This document shows positions 28,221 through 35,185 of a DNA stretch of 64,000 nt, piece by piece. The notes under the pieces are model-generated. The model worked only from the letters and a program-made list of their open reading frames with translations. It was not told the origin of the DNA and ran no database searches. The position numbers and the translations under genes were made by a program. Positions within the stretch are counted from its first letter, which is position 1; each line of letters begins with the position of its first letter. The DNA is from Microbacterium sp. H1-D42. GTDB taxonomy: Bacteria; Actinomycetota; Actinomycetes; Actinomycetales; Microbacteriaceae. Location of the stretch: assembly GCF_022637555.1 (NCBI RefSeq), contig NZ_CP093342.1, positions 3,596,001 to 3,660,000 on the forward strand, given 5' to 3'.

Positions 28221-28285
28221 CAGGACGATTCCACTTTCATAGGATGACAAACCGCCGATCATCCTGCGGAAGTGGAGTCGTCCTG
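28221..28285 (-). terminator. 65-base hairpin downstream of the LacI-family gene
   Basis: Arms at 28221-28247 and 28259-28285 pair at 23 of 27 positions, with three of the four differences being G-T wobbles, around an 11-base loop. The element lies 29 bases beyond the stop codon of the minus-strand LacI gene and upstream of mrpA. It may terminate or attenuate readthrough into the Mrp operon. The rest of the 219-base gap shows no gene. Confidence 0.55.
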
Positions 28286-28314
28286 TGAAGTTGAGGCGGC
28301 GTATGGATCTTCAG

Positions 28315-29388
28315 TCACGCCGGCGGCGGAGCCGTCGTCTCCCCCGGCTGGAACACACAGCGGAAGTGCACGGAGTCGGCACTCTCCCCCGCCAGCATCC
28401 GCGAGATCTGCTCCCCGGCGGCGCGCCCCTTCGCCAGCGCCGGCTGGGCGATCGTCGTGAGTTTCAGCGAGCCGATTCCGTCGGCCGAGATGCCGTCGAA
28501 ACCGACGATACTGAGGTCCTCTGGCACCTGCAGACCCAGCTCTTCGGCCGCCCTGACCGCACCGACGGCCAGCAGATCGCTCTGCGCGACGATGGCGGTG
28601 GGGCGGTCGGCGCGCAGCGCCCCGTCGGCGTCTGCCAGCAGCATCCGAGCGCTGAGGATGCCCTCATCGACGAGGCTGCCGGCAGCCGATACGCCTGGGC
28701 CGTCCGGGTACACCTCGCGGAAGCCGGCAAGGCGGTCGAGTGCCACGTCGACCGTGCCATTCGCCACTCTCTCGGGGGTGAGCGGGATGCGCGCGCGCTC
28801 GGCGTCGAGCGCCAGCGTGATGGTCGCGACCTTCGTATGCCCCAAACGGAATAGATGGCCGGCGATCTCAGCGCTGGCCTCACGGTTGTCGAGGGTGACC
28901 TGCGGAACACCCTCTCCGGCATCCCCCTCGATCACCACCACCGGCAGGCCGCGCTGCAGCACGATCTCCATCGCCGTGCGCGCCCGCGCCGAGCATCCGA
29001 TCAGTACGACGGCGTCGACCGGCGCCTCGGCGACCGGCGGCGCCTCGTTCTCGCGAGGATCGTCACGCAGCAGCAGCAGGCCGGCACTGGCATCGGCGAG
29101 AGCGTCGATCAGGCCGTCCATGACGACGGTGGTCACCGGATCGAGGAACGCATGACGCAGGTCGCCCCCGAGCACCACTCCGACGATGCCGCTGCGCCCG
29201 GTGCGCAGCGAGGCGGCGCGCGGATCGGGGCCGGTGTAGCCGAGTGCGGCGGCGGCGGCGAGCACGCGCTCGCGGGTGGCGTCGGCGACGTTGACCTTGC
29301 CACTGAAGACGACGGATGCCGTCGACGTCGAGACCCCGGCCTCCCGGGCCACATCGGCGATGGTCGGCCGACGCCCGCTGCTGCTCAT
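28315..29388 (-). CDS. LacI-family regulator divergent from an MFS transporter
   Basis: The 357-residue protein has a LacI helix-turn-helix at residues 8-29 ('TIADVAREAGVSTSTASVVF') and a periplasmic-binding-like sensor domain ending in 'TTIAQPALAKGRAAGEQISR'. The ATG at 29388 follows a TATCCT hexamer by six bases with no Shine-Dalgarno sequence, so the transcript may be leaderless; an in-frame ATG at 29418 is less likely. It is divergent from the MFS gene and shares a 60-base gap with a palindromic site, so it probably regulates that transporter. The effector is unknown. Confidence 0.85.
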   Translation of the reverse strand: MSSSGRRPTIADVAREAGVSTSTASVVFSGKVNVADATRERVLAAAAALGYTGPDPRAASLRTGRSGIVGVVLGGDLRHAFLDPVTTVVMDGLIDALADASAGLLLLRDDPRENEAPPVAEAPVDAVVLIGCSARARTAMEIVLQRGLPVVVIEGDAGEGVPQVTLDNREASAEIAGHLFRLGHTKVATITLALDAERARIPLTPERVANGTVDVALDRLAGFREVYPDGPGVSAAGSLVDEGILSARMLLADADGALRADRPTAIVAQSDLLAVGAVRAAEELGLQVPEDLSIVGFDGISADGIGSLKLTTIAQPALAKGRAAGEQISRMLAGESADSVHFRCVFQPGETTAPPPA

Positions 29389-29421
29389 GATCCGAGGATA
29401 ACCCGGCCGGAAGCACATGCG

Positions 29422-29442
29422 TCGAATCGATTCGATTACGAT
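29422..29442 (+). promoter_or_regulatory. LacI-type operator and -10 box of the MFS gene
   Basis: TCGAATCGATTCGA (29422-29435) is a perfect 14-bp palindrome with the central CG usual in LacI operators. TACGAT (29437-29442) is a good -10 placed six bases before the MFS ATG at 29449, which suggests a leaderless message. The operator lies in the spacer of this promoter. Confidence 0.6.
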
Positions 29443-29448
29443 GTTCTG

Positions 29449-30684
29449 ATGGACACCGCCCTCACCCGTTCACAGTTCGTGCGCTGGCGCGCCGCGATCT
29501 TCGCCATCTTCCTCGCCAGCGGACTGTCGATCGCGACCTGGGCATCGCGGGTGCCGAGCATCGCCGAAGCCCTGCAGATCGACAAGGCGCAGATCGGACT
29601 GCTGCTGCTGGGCATGGGCATCGCCTCGATCATCGGCATCTCCACCGGGCCGCTCGTGATGGCGCGCACCGGCGCTCGGTTCGGAATGCTGATCATGATG
29701 CTGGTCTTCGGCACCGGTGTGCTGCTGATCGGGCTCGGCACTGACGTCTTCGGAGCGCTGCCGGTGGTGGTGCTCGGCATGGTGTTCTTCGGATACGGCA
29801 ACGGCTCGGTCGACGTGATGATGAATGTCGAGGCGACTGCCATCGAGCAGCAGATGGGCAAGACGATCCTGCCCGTCTTCCACGCCTTCTTCAGCTTCGG
29901 CACCGTGATCGGCGCCGGCATCGGCGCGGGGGCGGCCATCCTCGGCCTCAACGTGGCCGTGCACGCTGCCATCATCAGCGCGGTGATCATCGCCGCTGCC
30001 TTCGTGTGCTTCTTCCAGGTGCCGGTGCGCGAGGCCGCACTCGACCCGACCCCCGAGGTCAAGGCGCCGTGGCGCGAGCGCGTGCACAATGCCCTCGAGG
30101 CCTGGCGCGAGCCCCGCATCTACGCCCTTGGCGTCGTGATGCTCGGCATGTCGTTCGCCGAGGGCGGTGCGAACGACTGGATCGCGCTCGGCGTCGTCGA
30201 GGGTCACGACCAGCCTGTCGGCATGGGGGCGCTCGCCCTTGCCGTCTTCTCGGTCGGCATGACCGTCGTCCGCCTGCTCGGCGGCCCGCTGGTCGATCGG
30301 TTCGGCCGGGTCATCGTGCTGCGCGTGCTCGCGGTGACGGCGGCATCGGGCATCCTCCTGTTCATCCTCGGCCCGTCGCTGCCGCTGGTGCTGCTCGGTG
30401 CCGCACTGTGGGGGATCGGCGCTTCGCTCGGCTTCCCGCTCGGCATGTCCGCCGCCGCCGACGATCCCGCCAAGGCGGCCGCCCGAGTGAGCGCGGCGGC
30501 GACCATCGGCTACATCGCCTTCCTCGGCGGTCCGCCGCTTCTCGGCCTGATCAGCGAGCACATCGGCCTGCTGAACACGCTGTACATCCTCGTCGTGCTC
30601 GTCATCATGTCGGGGCTGTTCTCCTCGGCCGCTCGGCCGCTGAAGGCCGAAGAGATGACCGCGGCCACCCGCGCGGACGGTTAG
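29449..30684 (+). CDS. MFS transporter (YbjJ-like)
   Basis: The 411-residue membrane protein has 12 predicted membrane segments and an N-terminus ('FLASGLSIATWASRVPSIAE') like the YbjJ/fucose-permease-like subgroup of the major facilitator superfamily. No Shine-Dalgarno precedes the ATG; it sits at the expected +1 of the promoter. The divergent LacI gene suggests a sugar or related metabolite as substrate, but none can be named. Confidence 0.85.
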   Translation: MDTALTRSQFVRWRAAIFAIFLASGLSIATWASRVPSIAEALQIDKAQIGLLLLGMGIASIIGISTGPLVMARTGARFGMLIMMLVFGTGVLLIGLGTDVFGALPVVVLGMVFFGYGNGSVDVMMNVEATAIEQQMGKTILPVFHAFFSFGTVIGAGIGAGAAILGLNVAVHAAIISAVIIAAAFVCFFQVPVREAALDPTPEVKAPWRERVHNALEAWREPRIYALGVVMLGMSFAEGGANDWIALGVVEGHDQPVGMGALALAVFSVGMTVVRLLGGPLVDRFGRVIVLRVLAVTAASGILLFILGPSLPLVLLGAALWGIGASLGFPLGMSAAADDPAKAAARVSAAATIGYIAFLGGPPLLGLISEHIGLLNTLYILVVLVIMSGLFSSAARPLKAEEMTAATRADG

Positions 30685-30693
30685 GCTCTTCGG

Positions 30694-31389
30694 GTGCGTC
30701 TCGTCATCGCCCGCTGCTCAGTCGATTACTCCGGTCGGCTCAACGCCCACCTGCCCCTGGCCACGCGCCTGCTGGTGCACAAGGGCGACGGGAGTCTGCT
30801 CGTGCACTCCGACGGCGGCAGCTACAAGCCGCTGAACTGGATGAGTCCGCCGTGCACGCTCGCCCCTGAGGTGCCGGGGGAGGACGAGTCGGATGCCGGC
30901 GTCATCGAAGTCTGGCGAGTGACCCACAAGAAGACCGGCGACGCGCTGCGCGTGCAGATCTACGAGATCATCCACGACTCCAACCATGACCTCGGCATCG
31001 ACCCCGGTCTGCAGAAGGACGGCGTCGAAGCCGACCTGCAGCGGCTGCTCGCCGAGCAGGTCGATCTGATCAGCGAGGGCGCGACGCTGGTGCGTCGCGA
31101 GTTCCCGACGGCGATCGGGCCGGTCGACCTGATGGTGCGGGATGCCAATGGCGCGGCCATCGCGGTGGAGGTCAAGCGCCGCGGCGACATCGACGGCGTC
31201 GAGCAGCTGACCCGCTACCTCGAGCTGCTCGGTCGCGACCCGCACCTGTCGCCGATCACCGGCGTCTTCGCCGCGCAGGAGATCAAGCCGCAGGCCCGCG
31301 TGCTGGCCGAGGACCGCGGCATCCGCTGCGTCGTGCTCGACTACGAGGACATGAAGGGCATCGAGTCGGGCGTCCCCCGCCTGTTCTGA
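30694..31389 (+). CDS. nucS: Mismatch-specific endonuclease NucS
   Basis: The 231-residue protein matches the NucS/EndoMS nuclease that provides non-canonical mismatch repair in Actinobacteria lacking MutS/MutL. It cuts both strands at G-T, G-G and T-T mismatches and works with the sliding clamp. The N-terminal DNA-binding domain starts '[20 protein letters not shown]'. The C-terminal RecB-like nuclease core shows '[16 protein letters not shown]' and '[20 protein letters not shown]' (catalytic Asp, Glu, Lys). The last residues, 'ESGVPRLF', fit the usual clamp-binding tail. GTG start; the gene begins 9 bases after the MFS stop. Confidence 0.93.
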   Translation: MRLVIARCSVDYSGRLNAHLPLATRLLVHKGDGSLLVHSDGGSYKPLNWMSPPCTLAPEVPGEDESDAGVIEVWRVTHKKTGDALRVQIYEIIHDSNHDLGIDPGLQKDGVEADLQRLLAEQVDLISEGATLVRREFPTAIGPVDLMVRDANGAAIAVEVKRRGDIDGVEQLTRYLELLGRDPHLSPITGVFAAQEIKPQARVLAEDRGIRCVVLDYEDMKGIESGVPRLF

Positions 31390-31408
31390 CCGACCATAGG
31401 CTGGGGGA

Positions 31409-32068
31409 GTGAAGTACACCTGCATTCTCTGGGACGTCGACGGCACCATCGCGGACGCGTCAGCGGGCATCCTGCCCCGGCTGCGCCAGGTGTTCGCCTC
31501 GTACGGACTCGCTGAACCCGACGCCGACATCCTGTCCCAGTGGATCGGACCGCCGATGCTGGAGTCGTTCCAGAAGTTCGCGGGGATGGACAGGGAGCAG
31601 GCACAGGAGGCGGTGGCCAGGTACCGCGCACTGGCAGCGGCAGACGGCTATGCGGCCTCCGTCGACCTGTATCCGGGCGTCGAGGACGTGCTGCGCGCCG
31701 TGCACGCAGCCGACATCCCGCAGGCGACAGCCAGCACAAAGCCCGAGAACCAGGTGCAGGCGATCCTCGACCACTACGAGCTCACACCGCTGTTCACGGC
31801 CGTCTCCGGCGCCCGCGTCGGCGAGGTAGGCAACGACGACGGCAAGGCGTTCGTCATCGGGCAGGCACTTGAACGCCTCAGCGCGGCCGGCGTCGATGTG
31901 TCACGCCCGGTGCTGATCGGCGATCGTCACCACGACATCGACGGAGCAGCTGACCACGGAATCCCGGTGATCTTCTCGGATTGGGGTTTCGGAAGCGTCG
32001 AAGAGGCCGAGGGTGCACTCATCCGGGTCTCGGACGCACAGGAACTCAGGCGGGCACTGCTCGACTGA
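31409..32068 (+). CDS. HAD-superfamily phosphatase (phosphoglycolate phosphatase-like)
   Basis: The 219-residue protein has HAD motif I 'LWDVDGTIADASAG' (residues 6-19; Asp8 nucleophile, Asp10 acid), a helical C1-type cap, motif II 'QATASTKPENQ' and motif IV 'VLIGDRHHDIDGAADHGIP'. It resembles Gph/YjjG-type phosphatases. GTG start with GGGGGA upstream. It follows nucS by 19 bases and is probably co-transcribed with it. Substrate unknown. Confidence 0.85.
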   Translation: MKYTCILWDVDGTIADASAGILPRLRQVFASYGLAEPDADILSQWIGPPMLESFQKFAGMDREQAQEAVARYRALAAADGYAASVDLYPGVEDVLRAVHAADIPQATASTKPENQVQAILDHYELTPLFTAVSGARVGEVGNDDGKAFVIGQALERLSAAGVDVSRPVLIGDRHHDIDGAADHGIPVIFSDWGFGSVEEAEGALIRVSDAQELRRALLD

Positions 32069-32074
32069 TAGCGG

Positions 32075-32107
32075 GGTACTGTACCGTGGCCTAGGCGTGC
32101 CATGGCA
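32075..32107. repeat. Three adjacent short palindromes upstream of the ParR-like gene
   Basis: GGTAC-T-GTACC (32075-32085), GCCTAGGC (32089-32096) and TGCCATGGCA (32098-32107) follow each other within 33 bases, directly upstream of the ParR-like gene. In plasmid par loci this is where the centromere-like repeats and operator lie. The palindromes are not copies of one another, so this is only a candidate binding region. Confidence 0.4.
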
Positions 32108-32140
32108 TGTCACGCACGATGAGGAAGTGAAGGAGCACCC

Positions 32141-32590
32141 GTGGCCGAGCAGTCATCCACCCGAAAGGTGCAGATCACTGTCCCCACGGCCGACACCAGC
32201 GTGATCGAGTGGCTTGCCCAGCAGCACTCCGCCTCTGAGTCGGTGCGCCGCCTGATTCGCGAGTCCGTCGCCCGCGAAGGATTCGTCGATGTCGCGAACC
32301 GGCCGGTGCGGCCGCCGGCGCAGCCCGTCTACGTCGCCGAGGCGCTGCCGTTCGAGGCGGATCCCGTCATCGAAGCGGACGCGCACATCGAAGCGGACGC
32401 GCACGTCGAAGCGGACGCGCACGTCGAAGCGGAACCGCAGGCCAAGGCGGCACCTCGGGCAAAGTCGGCACCTCGGGCCAAGGCGGAAGCCGCCGACGCT
32501 GACGTCGACGAAGCTCCCGTGAAGAGGTCCCGTGCGCGAACCGAGAGCGCGAGCGCCTCGGCGACGATCGACGATCTTCTCGGTCTGTGA
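32141..32590 (+). CDS. ParR-like ribbon-helix-helix protein with a disordered tail
   Basis: The 149-residue protein opens with 'KVQITVPTADTSVIEWLAQQ' and 'RRLIRESVAREGFVD' (residues 8-50). This pattern of one beta strand and two helices resembles ribbon-helix-helix adaptors paired with plasmid actin-like proteins. A Pro/Ala/Glu-rich region follows, with three 18-base tandem repeats giving E-A-D-A-H-(I/V) units. A basic patch ('KRSRARTE') and a short hydrophobic C-terminus, 'ATIDDLLGL', close the protein. By analogy to ParR, the N-terminus would bind DNA and the C-terminus would contact the actin-like protein encoded 86 bases downstream. AAGGAG precedes the GTG start. Function is inferred from pairing and layout. 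Confidence 0.65.
   Translation: MAEQSSTRKVQITVPTADTSVIEWLAQQHSASESVRRLIRESVAREGFVDVANRPVRPPAQPVYVAEALPFEADPVIEADAHIEADAHVEADAHVEAEPQAKAAPRAKSAPRAKAEAADADVDEAPVKRSRARTESASASATIDDLLGL
32372..32425 (+). repeat. Three 18-bp tandem repeats inside the ParR-like gene
   Basis: The unit GAAGCGGACGCGCAC(A/G)TC occurs three times in a row with a truncated fourth copy. It keeps the frame (six codons) and can vary the linker length between the DNA-binding and C-terminal parts. Confidence 0.8.
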
Positions 32591-32675
32591 CCGGTTCTGC
32601 GCTGATCCACCATTGATTTCCCTCCCCCCGTGATCCCCCCCCATTGAACCGAAGACTCGGCACGAAAGGCTCCCC

Positions 32676-33998
32676 ATGAGTTCGGACATCATCCATCTGA
32701 CCGGCGGCATCGACGTCGGAAACGGCTACGTCAAGGGCATGATCCTCAACACCGACACGAATGTGCGGGATCGGATCGACCTGCCCAGTGCGATCGTGGC
32801 CACCCCCAGGCAGTCACCGAAGGTGCCACTGGAGGATGCCGAGGCTGCACAGGCCATGAACGACTCCGAAGAGGACTTCTACAACCGCCTCGACGCGTCG
32901 CTCTCGTCGCCGCTGGTCTCCGACAGCGACCGCCGCATCTTCGGGCGCTCGGCGCTCAGCGTGCGCGGCTCGGTGTTCAGCGAGTTCGAGGTGCACGACG
33001 GCCACGCCAGCAAGGCCGACCAGCAGCTGAGCAAGATCCTGGTGCTCGGTGTCTTCGCTGCGAAGGCGCTGCGTGACTACGTGCGCACACACGAGGCGCT
33101 TCCCGATCACGAGCTGCGCGTCAAGGTGCGCGCCGGCCTGGCCCTGCCGATCAGCGAGTTCGTCGCCCGCCGCTACGGGTACGCGGGGGAGTTCCTCGGA
33201 TCCAAGGGCTCTGCAGTGCACCTGGTGACGATCAAGAACTTCAACACCCCGGTCAGCGTCCGCCTCGAGTTCGATGACGTTCAGGTCGTCGCCGAGGGCG
33301 CCTCGGCCCAGTACGCGATCTCCGACAAGGGCGAGCCGCTCGCCGATGCCCTGCTGACCGACCTGCGCTCGCGTGAGAAGGACGTCCTGCCCGGTGTGAC
33401 CGGCGCTGACCTCGTGGCTGCGCAGAACACCATCGGCATCGACATCGGCGAAGGCACGGTGAACTTCCCGGTGTTCACCAACGGCCGGTTCAACGCCGAG
33501 GCCGCTTCCACACTCGACATGGGCTACGGCACGATCCTCGAGAACGCCCTCGACCGTCAGGACGAGGCCGACCTGCGCTTCACCAGCCGCAAGCAGCTGG
33601 CAGACTTCCTGCAGTCGACCCCGTCGGTGCTGCAGCGCAACCGCCACCAGCGCGCCGCGCGCCTGGTCGAGCCCGACGTGAAGCACCTCGTCGAGCAGAT
33701 CCGCCGGTCGTTCAACGAGACGCTCAGCCAGTCCGGTGAGTCCACCGAGGTCGTCTACGTGTACGGCGGAGGGTCCGGTCCCATCAAGGACGAGCTCTAC
33801 CCCGAGCTGATCAGCGCCGCAGGCGACGTGCCCGTGCTGTACCTGGATGCCCGGTACTCGCGACACCTCAACCGTGAGGGCCTGTTCCTCGCCGCACGCG
33901 CGGCAGAAGAGGCCGAGCAGGCAGCGCGCGCCGCGGTCGAGAGCGCGTCCGACGGAAGCCGTCGCGCCAACCGCCGCGAGACGAAGGCATCTGCCTGA
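32676..33998 (+). CDS. ParM/StbA-like actin-family ATPase
   Basis: The 440-residue protein is an intact actin-fold ATPase. It shows phosphate-1 'GGIDVGNGYVKGM' (Asp13), phosphate-2 'IGIDIGEGTVNFPVF' (Asp256) and an adenosine motif 'YVYGGGSGPIKDELYPEL' near residue 355. The closest known families are plasmid ParM/StbA and other actin-like proteins that push or pull DNA by filament formation. It is not MreB: the mreC/mreD context is absent and the N-terminus differs. It is preceded by a ParR-like gene, giving a two-gene cassette among ordinary chromosomal genes. AAAGG lies before the ATG. The C-terminal 35 residues are charged and probably disordered. The cellular role is unknown. Confidence 0.8.
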   Translation: MSSDIIHLTGGIDVGNGYVKGMILNTDTNVRDRIDLPSAIVATPRQSPKVPLEDAEAAQAMNDSEEDFYNRLDASLSSPLVSDSDRRIFGRSALSVRGSVFSEFEVHDGHASKADQQLSKILVLGVFAAKALRDYVRTHEALPDHELRVKVRAGLALPISEFVARRYGYAGEFLGSKGSAVHLVTIKNFNTPVSVRLEFDDVQVVAEGASAQYAISDKGEPLADALLTDLRSREKDVLPGVTGADLVAAQNTIGIDIGEGTVNFPVFTNGRFNAEAASTLDMGYGTILENALDRQDEADLRFTSRKQLADFLQSTPSVLQRNRHQRAARLVEPDVKHLVEQIRRSFNETLSQSGESTEVVYVYGGGSGPIKDELYPELISAAGDVPVLYLDARYSRHLNREGLFLAARAAEEAEQAARAAVESASDGSRRANRRETKASA

Positions 33999-34017
33999 TC
34001 CGTCGTCCGGACATAGA

Positions 34018-34058
34018 AGAACCCCGCCGGCGCTGCGATCGCAGTCCGGCGGGGTTCT
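34018..34058. terminator. Bidirectional terminator between the actin-like and cold-shock genes
   Basis: AGAACCCCGCCGG (34018-34030) pairs perfectly with 34046-34058. The enclosed loop itself contains the palindrome CTGCGATCGCAG. TCTTT follows on the plus strand. The element lies between two convergent genes. Confidence 0.8.
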
Positions 34059-34067
34059 CTTTCCGCC

Positions 34068-34274
34068 TCAGAGAGGGCGGATGTTCTCAGCCTGCAGGCC
34101 CTTGGGGCCCTGCGCCACATCGAACTCGACGCGCTGGTTCTCGTCGAGCGAGCGGTAGCCGCTGGAGGTAATGGCGGAGTAGTGCGCGAAAACGTCGGCG
34201 CCACCGTCGTCAGGGGAGATGAAGCCGAAGCCCTTCTCCGAGTTGAACCACTTGACTGTGCCCTGGGTACTCAT
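34068..34274 (-). CDS. Cold-shock protein, CspA family
   Basis: The 68-residue OB-fold RNA chaperone carries RNP1 '[11 protein letters not shown]' and RNP2-like 'VFAHYSAI'. The N-terminus, '[15 protein letters not shown]', is diagnostic. It binds single-stranded nucleic acid and relieves RNA structure. No strong Shine-Dalgarno precedes the ATG. Confidence 0.95.
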   Translation of the reverse strand: MSTQGTVKWFNSEKGFGFISPDDGGADVFAHYSAITSSGYRSLDENQRVEFDVAQGPKGLQAENIRPL

Positions 34275-34327
34275 TTACTGCCGTTCTGCTTGTTGCTATG
34301 CCGACGCAGGATGCACCGACTGCGCTA

Positions 34328-34355
34328 ACGCTATCCCAGGCGACCCTCCCGTCAA
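34328..34355 (-). promoter_or_regulatory. Promoter of the cold-shock gene
   Basis: On the minus strand TTGACG (34355-34350), a 16-base spacer and TAGCGT (34333-34328) give a plausible promoter with a start near 34321 and a 5' leader of about 47 bases. Confidence 0.5.
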
Positions 34356-34465
34356 CAGCACTCAGCAGATGGTGATGTAAACGTTGCAACCGGATTTCCG
34401 TCGGATCTGGCCCGCCAGCCCCGGAATCACGCGGGTGCCGCACCTTGTCGGGCCCCGGTGCGCGC

Positions 34466-34531
34466 GGAAAAAAATGATGGCCCTCATCGCGGGGGGAGCG
34501 ATGAGGGCCGAAGACGACCGGAGGGTGCGTC
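34466..34531 (-). ncRNA. Candidate small RNA ending in a C6-loop terminator
   Basis: On the minus strand a perfect 12-bp stem (34509-34498 with 34490-34479) carries a TCCCCCC loop and is followed by ATCAT and a run of seven T. This is an excellent intrinsic terminator. A possible promoter (GGGACA at 34567-34562, 18 bases, TATGCT at 34543-34538) would start an RNA of about 65 bases near 34531. The C-rich loop recalls actinobacterial 6C RNA, but that family normally has two such hairpins and only one is seen here. Confidence 0.4.
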
Positions 34532-34559
34532 AAGTTCAGCATACACAGTTTCGAAGGAG

Positions 34560-34583
34560 TTTGTCCCCCAAAAGGGGGACAAA
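34560..34583. promoter_or_regulatory. 24-bp palindrome, candidate operator
   Basis: TTTGTCCCCC-AAAA-GGGGGACAAA is a perfect inverted repeat. It overlaps the -35 position of the possible minus-strand small-RNA promoter, so it may be an operator. Equally, it could fold as the first hairpin of the plus-strand structured region. Confidence 0.5.
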
Positions 34584-34658
34584 ACACAAAATCGGTGAGA
34601 AGATGTGTGTGGTCGCTCATCCAGCACACTGGGGACACTGCTGTAGAGAGATCAAGCC

Positions 34659-34861
34659 GCATGTGTTGATCGCCGGGTACTGGGGAGTCTCCGTCGCCGG
34701 CTGGGGCCGGCGAAAGCGATCAGATCTCGTCACATGCTCTTTCACACCAAGGGAGGAACGGTTCGGAATCCACCGGATTCCGGCCCCCTCCTGTGAAGGA
34801 CCTAGCGGGGTTGCTGCAGGCTCGGAGAGAAGCGGACGATAGCACCGACTCTCTCCGAGCC
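34659..34861 (+). ncRNA. Candidate structured RNA or leader upstream of the CsbD gene
   Basis: A coaxial stem is formed by GCATGTG (34659-34665) with CACATGC (34731-34737) and TGATCGC (34667-34673) with GCGATCA (34716-34722). It encloses CGCCGGC-tggg-GCCGGCG (34695-34712). CGGAATCC-acc-GGATTCCG (34764-34782) and a perfect 12-bp stem (34819-34830 with 34850-34861, 19-base loop) follow. The spacing and nesting look like a folded RNA. It does not match any riboswitch consensus recalled. The CsbD gene starts 128 bases later on the same strand. Confidence 0.45.
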
Positions 34862-34989
34862 GCGCATGACCGTCTTTAGCGCGCGTCTCTCACGCTGTCA
34901 ATCCCGTAGGCGCACGCCGTCCGCGATGCGACGCTGGCACCTCCACATCACACCGGGCGGCGATCCCGCCCACAACGGAGGGAGCGACC

Positions 34990-35163
34990 ATGGGAGCCAT
35001 GGACGACGCCAAGCACAACACTGAGAAGCTCGTCGGCAAGGCGAAGGAGAAGCTCGGCGACGCGACCGACAACGAGAAGCTCCAGGCCGAGGGAAAGCTC
35101 GACCAGGTGAAGGCGGATGCCAAGAAGGTCGGCGACGACGTCAAGGACGCCTTCGACAAGTGA
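34990..35163 (+). CDS. CsbD-family stress protein
   Basis: The 57-residue, highly charged helical protein reads 'MGAMDDAKHNTEKLVGKAKE' then 'KLGDATDNEKLQAEGKLDQV', the standard CsbD-like pattern (general-stress induced, sigma-B regulon in Bacillus). GGAGGGAG lies just before the ATG at 34990; an internal ATG at residue 4 is less well placed. It is followed 22 bases later by a ligase gene. The precise function of CsbD proteins is not known. Confidence 0.9.
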   Translation: MGAMDDAKHNTEKLVGKAKEKLGDATDNEKLQAEGKLDQVKADAKKVGDDVKDAFDK

Positions 35164-35185
35164 TCATCCACCGCAACGAGGAGTG

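Larger units (their letters stand above)
34275..34989. other. 715-base gene-free region rich in inverted repeats
   Basis: No convincing protein gene is seen here. A plus-strand frame from 34602 (80 codons, Cys/Trp/His-rich) lacks family resemblance and runs through several hairpins. The region holds the cold-shock promoter, a minus-strand terminator with a C6 loop, a 24-bp palindrome and a chain of plus-strand stem-loops, listed separately. Base composition around 34545-34620 is more AT-rich than the neighbouring genes. Confidence 0.6.

Noticed and set aside
32372..32425. CRISPR-like repeats
   Set aside because: The 18-bp units are contiguous, without spacers, and encode a protein linker.
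32676..33998. MreB-type cell-shape actin
   Set aside because: No mreC/mreD neighbours, different N-terminus, and a ParR-like partner gene just upstream; closer to ParM/StbA.
34384..34842. 152-codon plus-strand frame in the gene-free region
   Set aside because: No family resemblance, unusual composition, and it crosses several hairpins including the C6-loop terminator. RNA structure explains the region better.
34659..34861. Known riboswitch, SRP RNA, tmRNA or RNase P RNA
   Set aside because: None of the conserved core sequences of these RNAs that I can recall is present; this was judged by eye only.
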